Shown here piece by piece: positions 1 to 10,565 of a DNA stretch of 64,000 nucleotides (its first letter is position 1; each line of letters starts with the position of its first letter). Made by a program: the position numbers and the translations under genes. The stretch is from Athripsodes cinereus (taxonomy: Eukaryota; Arthropoda; Insecta; Trichoptera; Leptoceridae): contig OX388328.1 of NCBI GenBank assembly GCA_947579605.1, positions 11,821,684 through 11,885,683 of the forward strand, given 5' to 3'. The notes below the pieces were generated by a model that worked only from the letters and a program-made list of their open reading frames with translations, was not told where the DNA came from and ran no database searches.

Positions 1-131
1 ATCAGTAATTCGGTGAAAGTACCGGATACTTACCCGGTACATTGTGGAAAAAGGTACTGCAAGAAAATATTCTTTAAGAAAACCGAGGAGTTTTGGAATA
101 TTTCAAATTCCTATACCATTTTCAAGTCAAT

Positions 132-156
132 ATTCGCATTCGCATTCGCATTCGCG
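132..156. repeat. (ATTCGC)n microsatellite
   Basis: About four tandem copies of ATTCGC. Just downstream, at 170-188, the strand reads 'cattcgttacatcacta', whose reverse complement starts TAGTGATGTAACG. That looks like a hAT-type terminus, so this array may lie inside a degraded hAT MITE cut by the window edge. A similar end (GAGATGTGACGAATGTC) occurs at 61797. Confidence 0.6.
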
Positions 157-207
157 AATATCCAAAATCAGACATTCGTTACATCACTACTCCAAATACT
201 AGTAAGC

Positions 208-276
208 GAAGTTAATAAAGTCATTTGGAAGTTAATAAAGTCATTTCGAAGTTAATAAAGTAACTTCGAAGTTAAT
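208..276. repeat. 20-bp tandem repeat, ~3.5 units
   Basis: The unit begins 'gaagttaataaagtc' and recurs at 208, 228, 248 and 268. The flank at 277-350 ('ggacttccaacaag' region) recurs at 18430-18530 next to one unit of the same sequence, so the array is part of a dispersed element and not unique DNA. Confidence 0.7.
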
Positions 277-399
277 TAAATAGGTACTGTGTTTTTTTTT
301 TTCAATCTGTCTTGAAATGGACTTCCAACAAGAACCCTCAGTCAATAATATCGAATAAAAAGGCTTTTGCCATAATTAAATCAATAGTTTGTAGTAGTC

Positions 400-572
400 C
401 GTCAGTAGCATGGAGGTAGTCTCGGCCTCTTGCACATGAGGTGCGTGGTTTGTTACCAGGTGCCGGCAAACTCCCCTTTCACACCACTAGCTTTTAGCTT
501 ACTGCAAAAGGTGTATATGGTTATAATATGTGGAATTATAACAAATGAGCAGATATACTCGTATATTAAAAA
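400..572 (+). mobile_element. tRNA-derived SINE A, diverged copy
   Basis: Matches the better copy at 3838-4020 over its whole length: the tRNA-like head ('catggaggtag', 'tctcggcctcttg'), the 'gtgccggcaaactccccttt' segment, and the tail leading to 'cagatata'. The B box is degraded here ('ggtttgttaccag' instead of GGTTCGATCCC), so this copy is unlikely to be transcribed by Pol III. Confidence 0.8.
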
Positions 573-599
573 AATATAGGTAGTATATAAAAAGGGTCA

Positions 600-905
600 G
601 TAACATCGAAGTGCTTAGGAGAGCCGGAGCCAAGAGAGAGCTGTTGTCGATTGTCAAAGTGAGGAAGGTCTCATATTAGGGTCACGTGCTGCGTGGAGAG
701 AAGTACCGTCTCTTCCGCCTTATATTGGAGGGCAAGATAGAAGGAAGACGGGGAGTTGGTAGAAAGCAGATGTCCTGGCTGCGCAATATTAGAGAATGGA
801 CCGGAATGAGGACAGTGGATGACCTGTTCAGAGCAGCACAGGACAGGAAGGTTTTCGCCGGAGTGATCGCCAACGTCGGGGGGACCTGACACAGAAAGAA
901 GAAAA
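600..905 (+). pseudogene. RTE-like LINE 3' fragment, 'ANVGG' family
   Basis: One frame encodes the C-terminal end of a non-LTR retrotransposon polyprotein, aligning by eye with the cleaner copy at 46060-46406 (shared blocks NxEVLRRA, RGEKYRL, EGKIEGRRGVGR, MSWLRNIR, VIANVGGT). The frame runs from about 605 to the natural TGA at 887-889 and is broken once, by a TAG at 677-679 where the other copy has Leu. The 3' tail is short and GAAGAA-rich, typical of RTE elements with minimal 3' UTRs. The copy is 5'-truncated and inactive. Clade assignment to RTE is inferred from the terminal domain and tail type. Confidence 0.8.
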
Positions 906-1271
906 AGTATATTAAAAATCTTTGCTGAATAGATGTGTAGTTGAAAATTATACGGAAATAACATTGTTATTATGTGATTAAGGCTTTAGTGGTGCTGGTA
1001 TTGGTCTGAAGAGAAGAAGAATAAAAGTAGAAATAGCACATAACTACTGATACTGCTACTTCAGGGTGTTTGAGGAGGTTCAGAGAGCTTATGGGGAGGA
1101 TTCAAAGACTTCTCTCCTCCCCCTATTACGACAAAAACTACTCGCCCGTAATACTCCACTCACTCAAACATCATATTATTATCATTTATTATTAATTCTA
1201 CTGTTATTTTTTATGTTGTATGAACTAGAAGTAAATATTTTTAACTACAATTATTACTATATCTACATGCA

Positions 1272-1724
1272 TAGTGATGTGAGAAGAGAAAATTCTCTCC
1301 ATAATTTTTCTTAGTGATATTATGACCTTTCGCCCAGTAAACTTCGCAGCCAAACTGATTGATCCAAAATTTGTGGGGCTGAGTAAGGCCCAAATCAGAG
1401 GTTTTTAACACTTTTTTCCATGTACTACCTGCAATTTTTTTTTAACTTAAATATGGACATGTGGGGTGTCAAACATCAAGATTTCACATCAGTTATTAGC
1501 ACTTTTTTCTATGTAAGTAGCTAACATTTGTTTGTTTCCATAATTAATTGGTGATAAATTGTCTCAACATTTGTACATTGTTATTGATTTATTGAATAAA
1601 GTATTTATTATTATTATACTGTTAAATAAAAAATAAAAAAAATCTCGGAAAATTCGAGAAATTTACCGAGAAATTTCTCGGTTAATTTCTACAAAAATTA
1701 TTTCTTGAGAATTCCACAACACTA
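1272..1724 (+). mobile_element. hAT-type MITE, copy 1 (453 bp)
   Basis: Begins TAGTGATGTGAGAAG and ends with the reverse complement of TAGTGTTGTGGAATTCTC. Related copies lie at 24773-25279 (opposite orientation) and 55301-55736. The interior holds an 'aaattctcgg/gagaaatttctc' palindromic zone and a segment resembling the satellite monomer at 47.5 kb. The flanking 8-mers (tacatgca / catacata) do not match, perhaps because the right flank is a CATA microsatellite. hAT assignment rests on the TIR form and on the perfect 8-bp TSD of the 55-kb copy. Confidence 0.75.
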
Positions 1725-1865
1725 CATACATACATACCATCACGCCAGTTCCCTCACGGGGTAGGCAGAAAGGATCGAGCGCTACTTCCTTCTTTCCTTG
1801 CACGCCTACATCTTTCGCTTCCATCACTGTCATACAATTCCTCATGCATGCTCTCCTGTTCATTA
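1725..1865 (-). pseudogene. SETWTW-type LINE 3' end fragment
   Basis: On the minus strand this encodes the C-terminal 'NRRACMRNCMTVMEAKDV' block of the family whose best copies are at 41146-41705 and 26204-26850. At its 3' (left) side is a CATA/GTA-type tail (1725-1737) before the terminal 'ccatcacgcc'. Only about 45 codons remain. Confidence 0.75.
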
Positions 1866-2110
1866 TTAGTATACCATCACCGCAAATCCGACAAGTGGGA
1901 CAGCCAGCGAACTCTAATCGCTTGTAATTTAAATGCAGATTGGCTTCTTCGTTTCATAAAAAAAAGATACCTACTTATTCAAGAAGGGTGACACGCCTCA
2001 AAGTTGCACTGTAGACATAGGAACTGACATTCCTGCAACATCTATGGGCAAGGGAGGGTGCAACCTTCAAAGTGTGTCCTATACGGCCCTTCAGGCCTGC
2101 CCAGTGGCAG
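1866..2110 (-). repeat. Tail-sharing SINE-like fragment plus GGCC-rich repeat
   Basis: 1866-2010 starts with the inverted tail 'ataccatcaccgc' and 'acaagtgggacagccag' of the abundant ~240-bp repeat and then diverges. 2011-2110 belongs to another dispersed repeat with a 'ggcccttcaggcctgcccag' core, also seen at 28300-28345, 37640-37675 and 45090-45115. Confidence 0.6.
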
Positions 2111-3210
2111 TGAAGACAAATTTATTATTTCTCAATCATTATTTCTATGTTTGACGCTGTAGATCCAAACCCTTTACATTTGCAACTACATAATTATTAT
2201 ATTTTACTTATTTAATTATTTTTCTCACTTGACGAAATCCTAAATGGTTGGATATCCTCCAAATTTGTCAAAAACTGTTTGATTTTTTGTTTTTTTGTTT
2301 GTTTTTTGATATAATGTTTGTAATATTCATTGGTTATTATTTTCTACATTTGACGAGTCCAAGTGTCCGCAATATAAGGACCTAAGGACGATATGAAAAA
2401 CTAAAACTAAACTAACAAATCCGTACCAACATTCAGACGAGTGGCATGTTTACCAAACAAAAATATGAATGCAATTCATTCGATTGGACGTGGTCAATAG
2501 GTATTCCTTTTTCTTGTATATTTTGTGTCATAGAATTTCTATGTGTCTGTATTTTTGTGTTTTATTTTATTATTGTCTTGATTGTTTACTGTTTACGTAC
2601 AATGACAGCGAAAAGGTTTTTTTTACTGTAATGCTGTTTATTGTTTCTTTTATACAGTAAATAAATAAATAAACAACATTCGTACTACAGTTTTTCGTCC
2701 AAAATACTTAACTCAAAAATATCCTCGAAGATATTTTAATCTCTCTATATATGTACATAATACATGGAGGTAGAACTTGATCCTTCCTTCCTGCCTCGTA
2801 AGGGAAGCAACATTATTCTGTTTGTGTGTATGGATTTGATAGACAAGAGGGTTAGAGCACTTTTTATAATATAACTAATGCCCCAACTTATCCACTCTAG
2901 AACTTTTTTATTCATTCACTCATTCGTTTATTTTGTGAAGTGAAAACGTAACAATCTAATTTCATTCTTTCCCTTCTAGTAGAAAGCTACTAAAAATAAT
3001 AAAAGTTTGAATATAATATGTATCTATTAACAATGTTTTTGGAATGATGGTTATGAATGATTTGCGCCAAATACAGTTGCGTTATTGCATTTCACCATTC
3101 AAAATGTTATGTACATACATAAGTTATTTAATTACCTATATGGTAATACTAATTCTCTCTGAAAACATGTTGCAACATTGAAACACACTTTTCAGCATTA
3201 CACAACCAAA
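2111..3210. repeat. AT-rich stretch with a LINE 3' tail
   Basis: 2520-2680 on the plus strand has the form of a LINE 3' UTR (T-rich, ending 'tacagtaaataaataaataaac') and is probably the remains of a CR1/Jockey-like element. I see no coding region or recognisable terminal repeats in the rest; the two ~60-codon ORFs at 2446-2660 are low-complexity. Confidence 0.45.
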
Positions 3211-3464
3211 TCTGTACCTGAGAGCCATTAGAACTTAAGTGCATTTTTGACAAAAATGCCAAAGTTACGAAAAAAGCGAAAATAACACATTAGCCGTGAG
3301 TCTTAAGTACAGAAATGCTTAGGGTCTATACTATAGGGTCTGTGTACAGCTTATACTATATACAGCTTATTACTAGTTAAATGTTGAAATTTTTTCGATT
3401 AAAAAGTTGAATTTGAAAATGGCATTTTAGTACCTACTTAAGACTAAATGCCTCTCAGGTACAG
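3211..3464. mobile_element. MITE with inverted ends (254 bp)
   Basis: The first 14 bases TCTGTACCTGAGAG are exactly the reverse complement of the last 14. The inverted match continues imperfectly ('ccattagaacttaag' against 'gcatttagtcttaag'). No ORF. Superfamily not assigned; no clear TSD. Confidence 0.65.
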
Positions 3465-3572
3465 AAATAAGTTTCCATATTATGATCAGTCATGATCACA
3501 CAAAAACTTAACAGTTCATTGCTGGGAAAAATGCACTTATCTAGACAATTATATAGAATATCTAATAAAAAT

Positions 3573-3740
3573 GCAAACTGTCCTCTCCGTGACAACAAAA
3601 ATAAGATATTGAGAATGTGTGGCAAACTTCGTCGCTAAATTTAAGATGTAAAATGTCATTATAGCCTGCCTTTTACAGGACACTCGAATACTTACAGAAA
3701 ACAATGGGAGACCAATTCTTTCTCGGGTGCTTCACGGTTT
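3573..3740 (-). repeat. Tail-sharing SINE-like repeat, 5' part
   Basis: Reads in reverse the standard sequence: 'ctgtcctctccgtg', 'tttaagatgtaaaatgtc', 'gccttttacaggacactcg', 'gggagaccaattcttt', 'cgggtgcttcacgg'. The tail portion is missing. Confidence 0.8.
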
Positions 3741-3837
3741 AACTGATTTAAAATAAATATTTTATTATAAAAAAGAGGTAAATTCAAATAAAAAATGTTC
3801 GGATAAGTGCTTTGTAAAATAGTTTGACGCAATTGAG

Positions 3838-4020
3838 TTCGTCGGTAGCCTGGAGGTAGAGTCTCGGCCTCTTGAACAAGGGGTCCGCGGTTCGATCCCA
3901 GGTGCCGGCAAAACTCCCCTTTCACGACACAAGCTTTTAGCTTACTGTGGAAGGTGTATAAAGTTGTATTTGGGTTTATAACAAAACCCAGATATATCTT
4001 TTTTAAAAAAAAAAAAAAAA
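3838..4020 (+). mobile_element. tRNA-derived SINE A, best copy
   Basis: A tRNA-like head (A-box-like segment near 3846-3858; perfect Pol III B box GGTTCGATCCC at 3889-3899) is followed by a tRNA-unrelated body ('aagcttttagcttactg', 'gggtttataacaaaaccc') and an A-rich tail at 4004-4021. Other copies: 400-572 (+), 11866-11987 (-), 35338-35483 (-, 5'-truncated) and a chimeric one at 44727-45062 (-). The tRNA of origin cannot be decided by eye. Confidence 0.85.
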
Positions 4021-4062
4021 AATTCATTTGGCGTACATTCGTCACGTACATTTCTTACGCAT

Positions 4063-4823
4063 CGACTATCTACTTCCATAACTCAACAAGCAGAAATGTC
4101 TTATATTTGAGAAATCGTCATTATTGTAATTTTTGCAATATTATATTATGCTTTAAAAGCACAACAGAAAGTGAAATAATATACTATATAATAATAATCG
4201 CACTGTTATTAAAGACATACGTTGTCTTTGTTCCGTTCAATAGTTAAACAATTCCAAATATTTATTTGCGAAATGGAAAGCAGGTACCTACAATATTTTT
4301 TTCCATAACTTTATATTTAATATATAATTGGAACTGTGTATTTTTTATAGTAATTTGTTTATGGAATTGATTGTGTATATTACCAATTAAATCAAAAATT
4401 TTGTTGTGTTATGGAACTGGAGAGATTAAATCGACGGTCCATTTCCACACATCAACAAGTAGAAATTTTCAAAATTTTTGATTTAATTGGTAATTCATAA
4501 AATCCACTCCACTCTTTCAATTCCACAAACAAATAACTATAAAAATACACGGTTCCTTTTATATTTAAAATATTTAATTATGTTAAAAAATTAAAGTACC
4601 TATTTTCAATTCCACAAATAAATATTTCGAAATCGTTCAACTATTGAACGGAACTAAGACGATGATGTCTTTAATAACAGTGCGATTATTATTATATAGT
4701 ATATTTCACTTTCTGTTATGTGTTTAAAGGATCATATTATAAAAAAAGCGAAATTACAAAAAAGGTGATTTCTCGAATATAAGACATTTCTACTTGTTGA
4801 GTTGTGGAACTGGACCGTCGATA
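4063..4823. mobile_element. Fold-back DNA element with ~350-bp inverted arms
   Basis: The sequence 4063-4403 ('aactcaacaagcagaaatgtc', 'agaaagtgaaataatatac', 'cagtgcgattattatt' in reverse, 'gttcaatagttaaacaatt') recurs inverted in 4462-4823, closing at 'aatcaaaaattttg' / 'caaaatttttgattt'. The terminus reads TCGACGGTCCAGTTCCAC at the right end; a second copy of this terminus sits in the centre at 4428-4445, as if two elements were fused head to head. The same arm is present at 63665-64000 and an end fragment at 18333-18395. No transposase. Confidence 0.8.
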
Positions 4824-4829
4824 TAATAT

Positions 4830-5232
4830 ACCAACCCCTTTAACACTCTTTCTTTACGACAATGTGTGTGTCTCTATGTCTAAATACAAGTATATACCAG
4901 TATAAGGGTATGTAGTTACTTTATTTTTAATATGCGTATGATTTTTTTATGAACCCGTCTACAAAGACTACCCACGCACAATATGAATACTCTAGGCTAC
5001 TGACATAAAAAGTCTCTTTATAATGAGCCTAGATATTTTATTTATGTTTAATTAAATCATACCATCACGGTATTTAGTTATTTTGTTTCCTTTCTATTTG
5101 AATGTATTAGTGCATTTTTTATATATATTTATAGACTGTTGTATTATTGATTTGTCATACATATGTATTAAACCTATTGTAAAAGGAAAATTGCCGTTTA
5201 TTGATCAAATAAATAAATAAATAAATAAATTT
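4830..5232 (+). repeat. AT-rich DNA ending in a LINE 3' tail
   Basis: 5050-5232 has 'gtaaaaggaaaattgccgtt' followed by (AAATA)n, closely matching the 3' end at 5730-5776, so this is a second LINE tail inserted just 5' of the CR1/Jockey-like coding fragment that follows. Confidence 0.6.
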
Positions 5233-5776
5233 CTTTCGGAAATTCACGGGAAACTTGATTGTCCAGATATATTGTTGAGGTTAAATTTTCATGTTCACAT
5301 AAGGGCTACTCGACAGGCTTTACCTTTTTATTGTAATAGTTCCAGCACTTCTTATGATTTTAACTCGTCGGTCAACAGATTGCGGCGTCTTGGAAACAAA
5401 TATGCGGATGTTGTAGACGTATTTGGCACATCTTTGTTAGAATATAAGTTTAAAATAATAGAATCGCTTCTTTCAGATCAGACCTAGTGGATTTTTCCAT
5501 GTTCATGTATTTTTGTGCAGTTTTAAAATTATTATCATTATTTTTTGTTTTTTTTTTTTTTTTAATATCTTGACTAGTGACTAAGGTTTGTCTTTTAATG
5601 AATTTATTTAATTTGTATTTAAATTTTCATTTTTATTTTTTGACTTTAACTGGAGAATGTTTTGTCTGTTTTTATATTTTTGTACATGTGTTGAATGATT
5701 GTGTGACGTTATAAAGTTTATCTGTATACTTGTAAAGGCAATTGCCGTATATTGTGTTTAAATAAATAAATAAATA
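5233..5776 (+). pseudogene. CR1/Jockey-like LINE 3' end with coding remnant
   Basis: A frame open from about 5227 to the TAG at 5485-5487 encodes roughly 86 residues of the C-terminal part of a non-LTR reverse transcriptase: after 'HGKLDCPDILLRLNFHV' comes 'RLGNKYADVVDVF', as in the post-RT region of CR1/Jockey-type proteins. A T-rich 3' UTR then runs to the (AAATA)n tail at 5758-5776. The 5' part is replaced by another LINE tail. Family assignment is by general form only. Confidence 0.65.
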
Positions 5777-5781
5777 AATTT

Positions 5782-5982
5782 CTCACACCTGGGGTAGCCT
5801 GTAGCCAACTTCAACTGACAAACAACACGCAAGTTGTCCTCTCCGTGTCAACAAGATTTAAGACATTCTCGATGGGTGGCATCGCTGAACTGAAGATCTT
5901 AAATGTTTCAAACGTGATGTTTTACGAATACCTGCTTTTTACAGGACACTATTCGAAAAATGACAGAAAAGAGTGGAAGATT
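5782..5982 (-). repeat. Tail-sharing SINE-like repeat
   Basis: Inverted copy lacking the extreme tail: 'ggggtagcctgtagccaac', 'gttgtcctctccgtgtcaac', 'gatgggtggca', 'tttttacaggacac', 'gaaaagagtggaag'. It abuts the LINE tail at 5776, so a tail-to-tail arrangement is seen. Confidence 0.8.
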
Positions 5983-6514
5983 AGTGAAGTGGTAAGCAGA
6001 TAAATTGGCAAGCTATTAATATGCCATTTTTTTTTATTTTATAGTTTCCAGGTCATATTAATTTATTTGAAAATAATTTATTTGTATATTACCATCAAAT
6101 TGTTTTCGTTTGTCTTTTAACATAATATAATAATATAATAATTCTTTATTCAAATAATATTGTTCACAATAATTACATAAATTTACAAACAAAAGACATT
6201 AAAAGATGCATAATAATATGACAGCCACACTAGCCATAAGGCTGTGTTGTGGCAGAGAAACAATAAATTTATCATGTTAGACAATAACAAAAATAAACAA
6301 CAAGTGAGTCAGTATGTCAGTCTGTGCAGATAGTTAAAATGAGTTATGTATGTCATGAGTGACTGAGTCAGTGAGCGAGCTCGCAATTAAGTCAGTGAAA
6401 GAGTGAGTCAGTGGGCGAGCTCGCAATTGAGCCAACGAAAGAGCCGGATGAATGAAAAAAAGGAATGCTGTTGTGTTTAAATAAATAAATTAAAATCTAA
6501 ATATCCTGATAGTA
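5983..6514. repeat. AT-rich repeat DNA with a 40-bp tandem duplication
   Basis: 6130-6290 resembles the minus-strand 3' UTR of a LINE ('ttctttattcaaataatat', 'gttcacaataattacat'). At 6365-6444 a 40-bp unit ('gagtcagtgagcgagctcgc...') is present twice in tandem with few differences. No gene. Confidence 0.5.
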
Positions 6515-6725
6515 TTATATAAATGGACAATTTGTAAAGCGCCCTTTACTCATAACATGACCTCAACGGTGTCGTATATTGCGTCTATCATCCGAAACTC
6601 CCAACAAAAAGGTGCGTCTTCAGCCCTCTTCTAAAGCTCTCTCCATTCACCTCCTCTCGCAGACCCAGAGGCAGCTTGTTCCAACAAGAGGCAATTAATA
6701 CAGCACGCAAGCATACTATCCAAAG
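6515..6725 (-). pseudogene. CR1/Jockey-like LINE C-terminus
   Basis: On the minus strand one frame gives CWNKLPLGLREEVNG followed by SFRRGLKTHLFVGSFG and a stop. This is the usual C-terminal signature (WNxLP ... FKxxLKTHLF) of CR1/Jockey-like proteins. The 3' UTR reads 'gagtaaagggcgctttac' and matches the copies at 28175-28620, 35845-36035 and 37785-38165. Confidence 0.75.
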
Positions 6726-7354
6726 ATATTATCAGTCGGATTTTAATTTAAAAAATCTAACTGAAAAACAAAGATAACAAATAAGGCATCCGATTTCAAC
6801 ATGTGGCATTTTACACAAGTTAGGACCTTTGCAAAGAGCCTTTATGTCTTAACGAGCCTTGGTATAAAGGTAAATATACCTAACTTACCCCCCTATTACT
6901 TGCGACAATATCATCCCTCAGTAGTTAAAATACGTCGTAAAAAACACCCTTTTTTCTCTTCGTTGAGTATGTTAAAATAATAATAATAATAAAAACCAAG
7001 TAATATTATATGTACATATGTAAAATGTACGTTTTTTCTCATTTCATTTTATTTTATTATGCTAACATGCTGTTAAACATACGCTGTCAGTCCGCTCCTG
7101 TCTTTTTCAGTAATCATAAAAAATGTTTTTTTAAAAAACATTGTTTAATTTATACTAAATCAAATCCATTACTCTTTTTGATGCTTAAGAGCGGCCGCCA
7201 TAGACTAATTGATGGTAAAATTTTGAGATTATAATCTAGAATTTCTGAGTTCAAATCCGCTCGCTTCGCTATTGACATCTTACATAAAATCAATTTCGTA
7301 CGAGAAATATCTTAAAGTCTGGTGGCCAAACATGGAAAATTTTGTACAAAATGT
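6726..7354. other. No gene recognised
   Basis: AT-rich DNA. 7187-7262 can be drawn loosely as a tRNA-like fold (gagcgg/ccgctc acceptor, TTCAAATCC loop) but the arms do not close properly, so it is not called as a tRNA. Confidence 0.3.
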
Positions 7355-7440
7355 TTGTAAATGTATTTATTTATTTATTTATTTATTTATTTATCACTTG
7401 TACACGGCGTGAGCCTTTTACACGTTAAACATATGTTGTT
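7355..7440 (-). repeat. LINE 3' tail, (TTTA)n and 'cacggcgtgagcc' motif
   Basis: A (TTTA)n run at 7363-7394 is followed by 'cacttgtacacggcgtgagccttttac'-type sequence. The same tail occurs at 9825-9890 and 43862-43930. This is the inverted 3' end of a dispersed LINE with a TAAA-repeat tail. Confidence 0.65.
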
Positions 7441-7605
7441 GTTGTTCTTGTGCCGCTCCTATCGGAGGTTGGCGACCATCTCTTGATACTCTTCACGATC
7501 CTGGGTCAGTCTGATGAGGGTTGCTGCATCCGGTATTCCAAACCACTGCCGAAGATTCTTGAGCCATGATGCTCTTTTGCGCCCCAAACCCCGTCTGCAT
7601 AAAAT
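7441..7605 (-). pseudogene. RTE-like LINE 3' fragment, divergent 'ANVGG' relative
   Basis: The minus strand encodes RRGLGRKRASWLKNLRQWFG, then IPDAATLIRLTQDREEYQE and MVANLR plus stop. The order and spacing match the 'RRGVGR...WLRNIR...VIANVGG' block of the 46-kb element, so this is a related but distinct RTE lineage. The tail after the stop is GTT-repeat-like (7433-7450). Only the last ~50 codons survive. Confidence 0.75.
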
Positions 7606-8480
7606 AAAGATAAATAAATAAATACATAAATAAATACCTATGTCTGTTAAACATATAACAAAGTAGAAAAAAACAATTTGATAGACAATAATAATAAAAA
7701 TGATAAAAAATGAATTGGTACAAATTTATAAAAATAAACATTAAGATGCAACAAAAATAGTAGTAATTTGAACAAAACAACAATAGTAATAGAATAAAAC
7801 AGTTAGATCAATTTATACAGAGATTGGACAAAATTTGATGAATACAAACGATAAAAGACAAAATGTCATATACAAATTAAACAAAAACCAAAATAAAAAT
7901 AAATATCCATTTAGAATAGTCCAAGATAATAATAATAGTCAAATTCATCAGATTTAAAATATATGTCAAAAAAAAAATTTAATCATTAATAAACAACACA
8001 TAAATTAAAACATATAAATAGATTATGAAATAAAATATAAAATTCGAAATAATAATAAAAAATAATTGATAATAATATTATTATTACACGCAAAGTTCGA
8101 TGGCTACCCCATTTAAAGCTGGAATGTGAATAGATATCTAGAAACAGCTTATTTTTACCTCAATAGATAAAAAAAAAATTACAGTCTATTTTGAAAAAAT
8201 GATATCTCCATTTTAACAAGTTTATTTCTGTTATTTAACTAAAAAATAACTTACCCTCTAAAATAAGTTGTGGACGTTACGCAGTTTTTAGAATATTGTT
8301 ACTGTACCTACTCGCATGTCACAAAGAATAGGAGACGGGATAAAAGGGGTAACAACACTCTATACTACATGCAGAAATGTGCGGAAACGGAAAAATTCAT
8401 CCTTATTCAATTATATTTTTTTCTAAGTACCTACCTATCTTTCCTTCTTTTGTTTTCTATTTTGGATTTTGCTTTGTTTT
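7606..8480. repeat. AT-rich LINE 3' UTR-like DNA
   Basis: Starts with imperfect (AAATA)n at 7606-7635 and continues as A-rich sequence without ORFs to about 8090. 8380-8518 resembles 44510-44653 (T-rich, then 'ctgctgagatc', 'aagctgttatg'), i.e. a second dispersed repeat that was the target of the next element. Confidence 0.5.
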
Positions 8481-8518
8481 TTTTTCTACTGCTGAGATCC
8501 CATTGGCCAAAGCTGTTA

Positions 8519-9055
8519 TGTGGTGTTCTCACTTTGGCGAATATCGCTAGGGCACCAAAATATCGCCAGCCATTTGAACCGTGTGAACAAAATGACAGCT
8601 AGTCTGAAACGATAAAAACCAGTAGAAACGATATCGTCTCGAGTTGACCACCTTCCAACTTTCTCGGGCGATCGAACGATTTGCACATGCGCAGATATGC
8701 GCGGCGTTTGTGTCTATGGTAAAAGCTTTATAACCTATAAATTTTATAATGTTTCCCGCTTCGTGACAGCTGTTATCTTTTTTGTTGGTTTGTGGCGTTT
8801 GTTTCCTTAATTAAAAGGCGCCTTATAACCTCTACTATAACATTTTCGACTAAAAATAAACACTTCGCGATCTCCATATCGACGCCATTTTGAAAACAGT
8901 GTCAAAATCAAAGCGCATCTGACAGATCGTTTCTATATCGGTGGACTTGTGTGAACAGGTGTGACGATCAATGGGCGTACGGCGAATTTTGTTTTTTCGC
9001 CTGGCGTTATATTTTGAAATTCGGCTGGCGATATTCGCCAAATGTGAACACCCCA
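8519..9055. mobile_element. PIF/Harbinger-like MITE (537 bp)
   Basis: The left end TGTGGTGTTCTCACTTTGGC and the right end (reverse complement TGGGGTGTTCACATTTGGC) form inverted repeats that continue through GAATATCGC. Both sides are flanked by TTA (8516-8518, 9056-9058; TTATG if the boundary is moved two bases). A paralogous locus without the insertion is present at 44640-44658 ('gctgttatggtgtcag'), fixing the insertion site. A 3-bp TTA duplication is the hallmark of PIF/Harbinger. No transposase remains. Confidence 0.8.
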
Positions 9056-9175
9056 TTATGGTCTCAGTGCAGGGTTACGTTTTTACATATTTTGTAGATC
9101 TGTTTGAACTGTCTATACTAGAGAGGTAATTAGTGAAATAACTACACATAATAAACATACAAATCGACTTTACTA

Positions 9176-10182
9176 GGGCCAATTCTGAATCTTATTGAAC
9201 TATCTAACTAAAAAGTTGATTAATATTAGTTATTATGTAGTATTCAGCATAAGTAATGAACTATAAACAACTATAAACTCGAGAACCTCCAAGTGCAAAC
9301 TGTTAAATCTATGGGACAAACTAATATTAGTCAGTGATGCCGCAATACAAAATGTTTTTCACGTTCCGATTTACACTTCTGGCAACAATTTAATAGTTGT
9401 CGCGCGTGAAAATTGTGAAATGTCATATTTGCTGATATATTTTGGCGTTCGTATTTGCGTCGGTGGTGGTGTAATTTTACAATTTATACATGCCAAGAGT
9501 TACCCTAAAAATATAAATTTTTACTTTTAATTGAAAAAACAACTCAACACTTCCAAAATATGGCAATATTCTGCGGTAAAATGACAGCAACTAATAATAT
9601 TAGCACATTAAAAATCGCGAATAAAATTCTGCCAAATCCGACTTATTTTAGTCGTCGGCTGTCAACTAAAATTTCATTCTGAATACGAAATCCACAGATT
9701 CTCGAAATTTATAGTTGTACTGAGGTGTCAAAATGAACTAATGAACTAAATTAGTAGGTACGGAAAACTGTGAATACGAATTAGAACTAATTATCATGAC
9801 TCGACTATCTTCTCACACTTAGTTTTTATTTATTTATTAATTTATTTATTTATTATTACAATACACGGCGTGAGCCTTTTACATGTATAAAATAAAATTG
9901 TAGAAATTGCATGACAGACAGTACATTTAAACAACAAGCAATAATCATGACAAAAGGACAATACACAATAAAAAAAAACAGTATGCTAAATATAATACAA
10001 ATAAACCATTCAATAAAACTTTTTAAAAATTAATTGATAAAAGACAGAACTAGCAATAAATCATCAAAATTGGGAAATTCAACATAAGATTATTGAAATA
10101 TATAATTATAAAATGTTTAAAATGTTTAAAATGTTGGCTTAGTTAGTGCAAATAAACTATTTTATGATTCAGAATTGGCCAG
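9176..10182. mobile_element. Probable non-autonomous DNA transposon with nested LINE tail
   Basis: GGCCAATTCTGAATC at 9178-9192 is repeated inverted at 10166-10182. Internal inverted motifs ('aatattagt', 'gaatacgaa') are seen in 9220-9800. A LINE 3' tail with (TTTA)n and 'cacggcgtgagcc' is inserted at about 9823-10150 in minus orientation. 'actag' occurs just outside each end, offset by two bases on the right. Boundaries and superfamily are uncertain. Confidence 0.5.
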
Positions 10183-10565
10183 ACTAGACGCCATATCCTA
10201 AGCGGAATAGGCAGAGATAACAGAATGCCGTATAGATTTATCCTTACATATTTCATTCGCTTCTTCTCCTTTCGAACATTTTTTTTCATACAAGCGCGTC
10301 GATTTACTATCAATTACTTAACACACGGCCGTCCTTGAGAATTTGTTCCATGTGATAAAACCACGTGATTCTTGGACGTAAAAAAACCACTGTCCTATTA
10401 ACACCTTCCTTAACTTATTCACTGCGTCGGTGTTCTACTATTTGATTTATTAACGAAAAAAAATCATTCATCTTGTTAGGACATTGTCAATCAAATGATT
10501 GCAAAGATTGACAATGTTCTAATAAGACGAAAGACGTCTCTCTCATTTACAGATCAAAATAAATA
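10183..10565. repeat. LINE fragment and small hairpin
   Basis: 10195-10400 on the minus strand is a degraded SETWTW-type LINE piece ('acacggccgtccttgagaat', 'tgataaaaccacgtg', 'ttcttggacgt'). 10465-10545 is a hairpin: 'ttaggacattgtcaatc' against 'gattgacaatgttctaa', ending in 'gacgaaagacgtctctc', the terminus of the MITE family seen at 15.2 kb and 28.9 kb. Confidence 0.6.

Noticed and set aside
7187..7262. Possible tRNA (gagcgg ... ccgctc, TTCAAATCC)
   Set aside because: Six-base outer pairing only; the T stem and anticodon arm cannot be drawn consistently.
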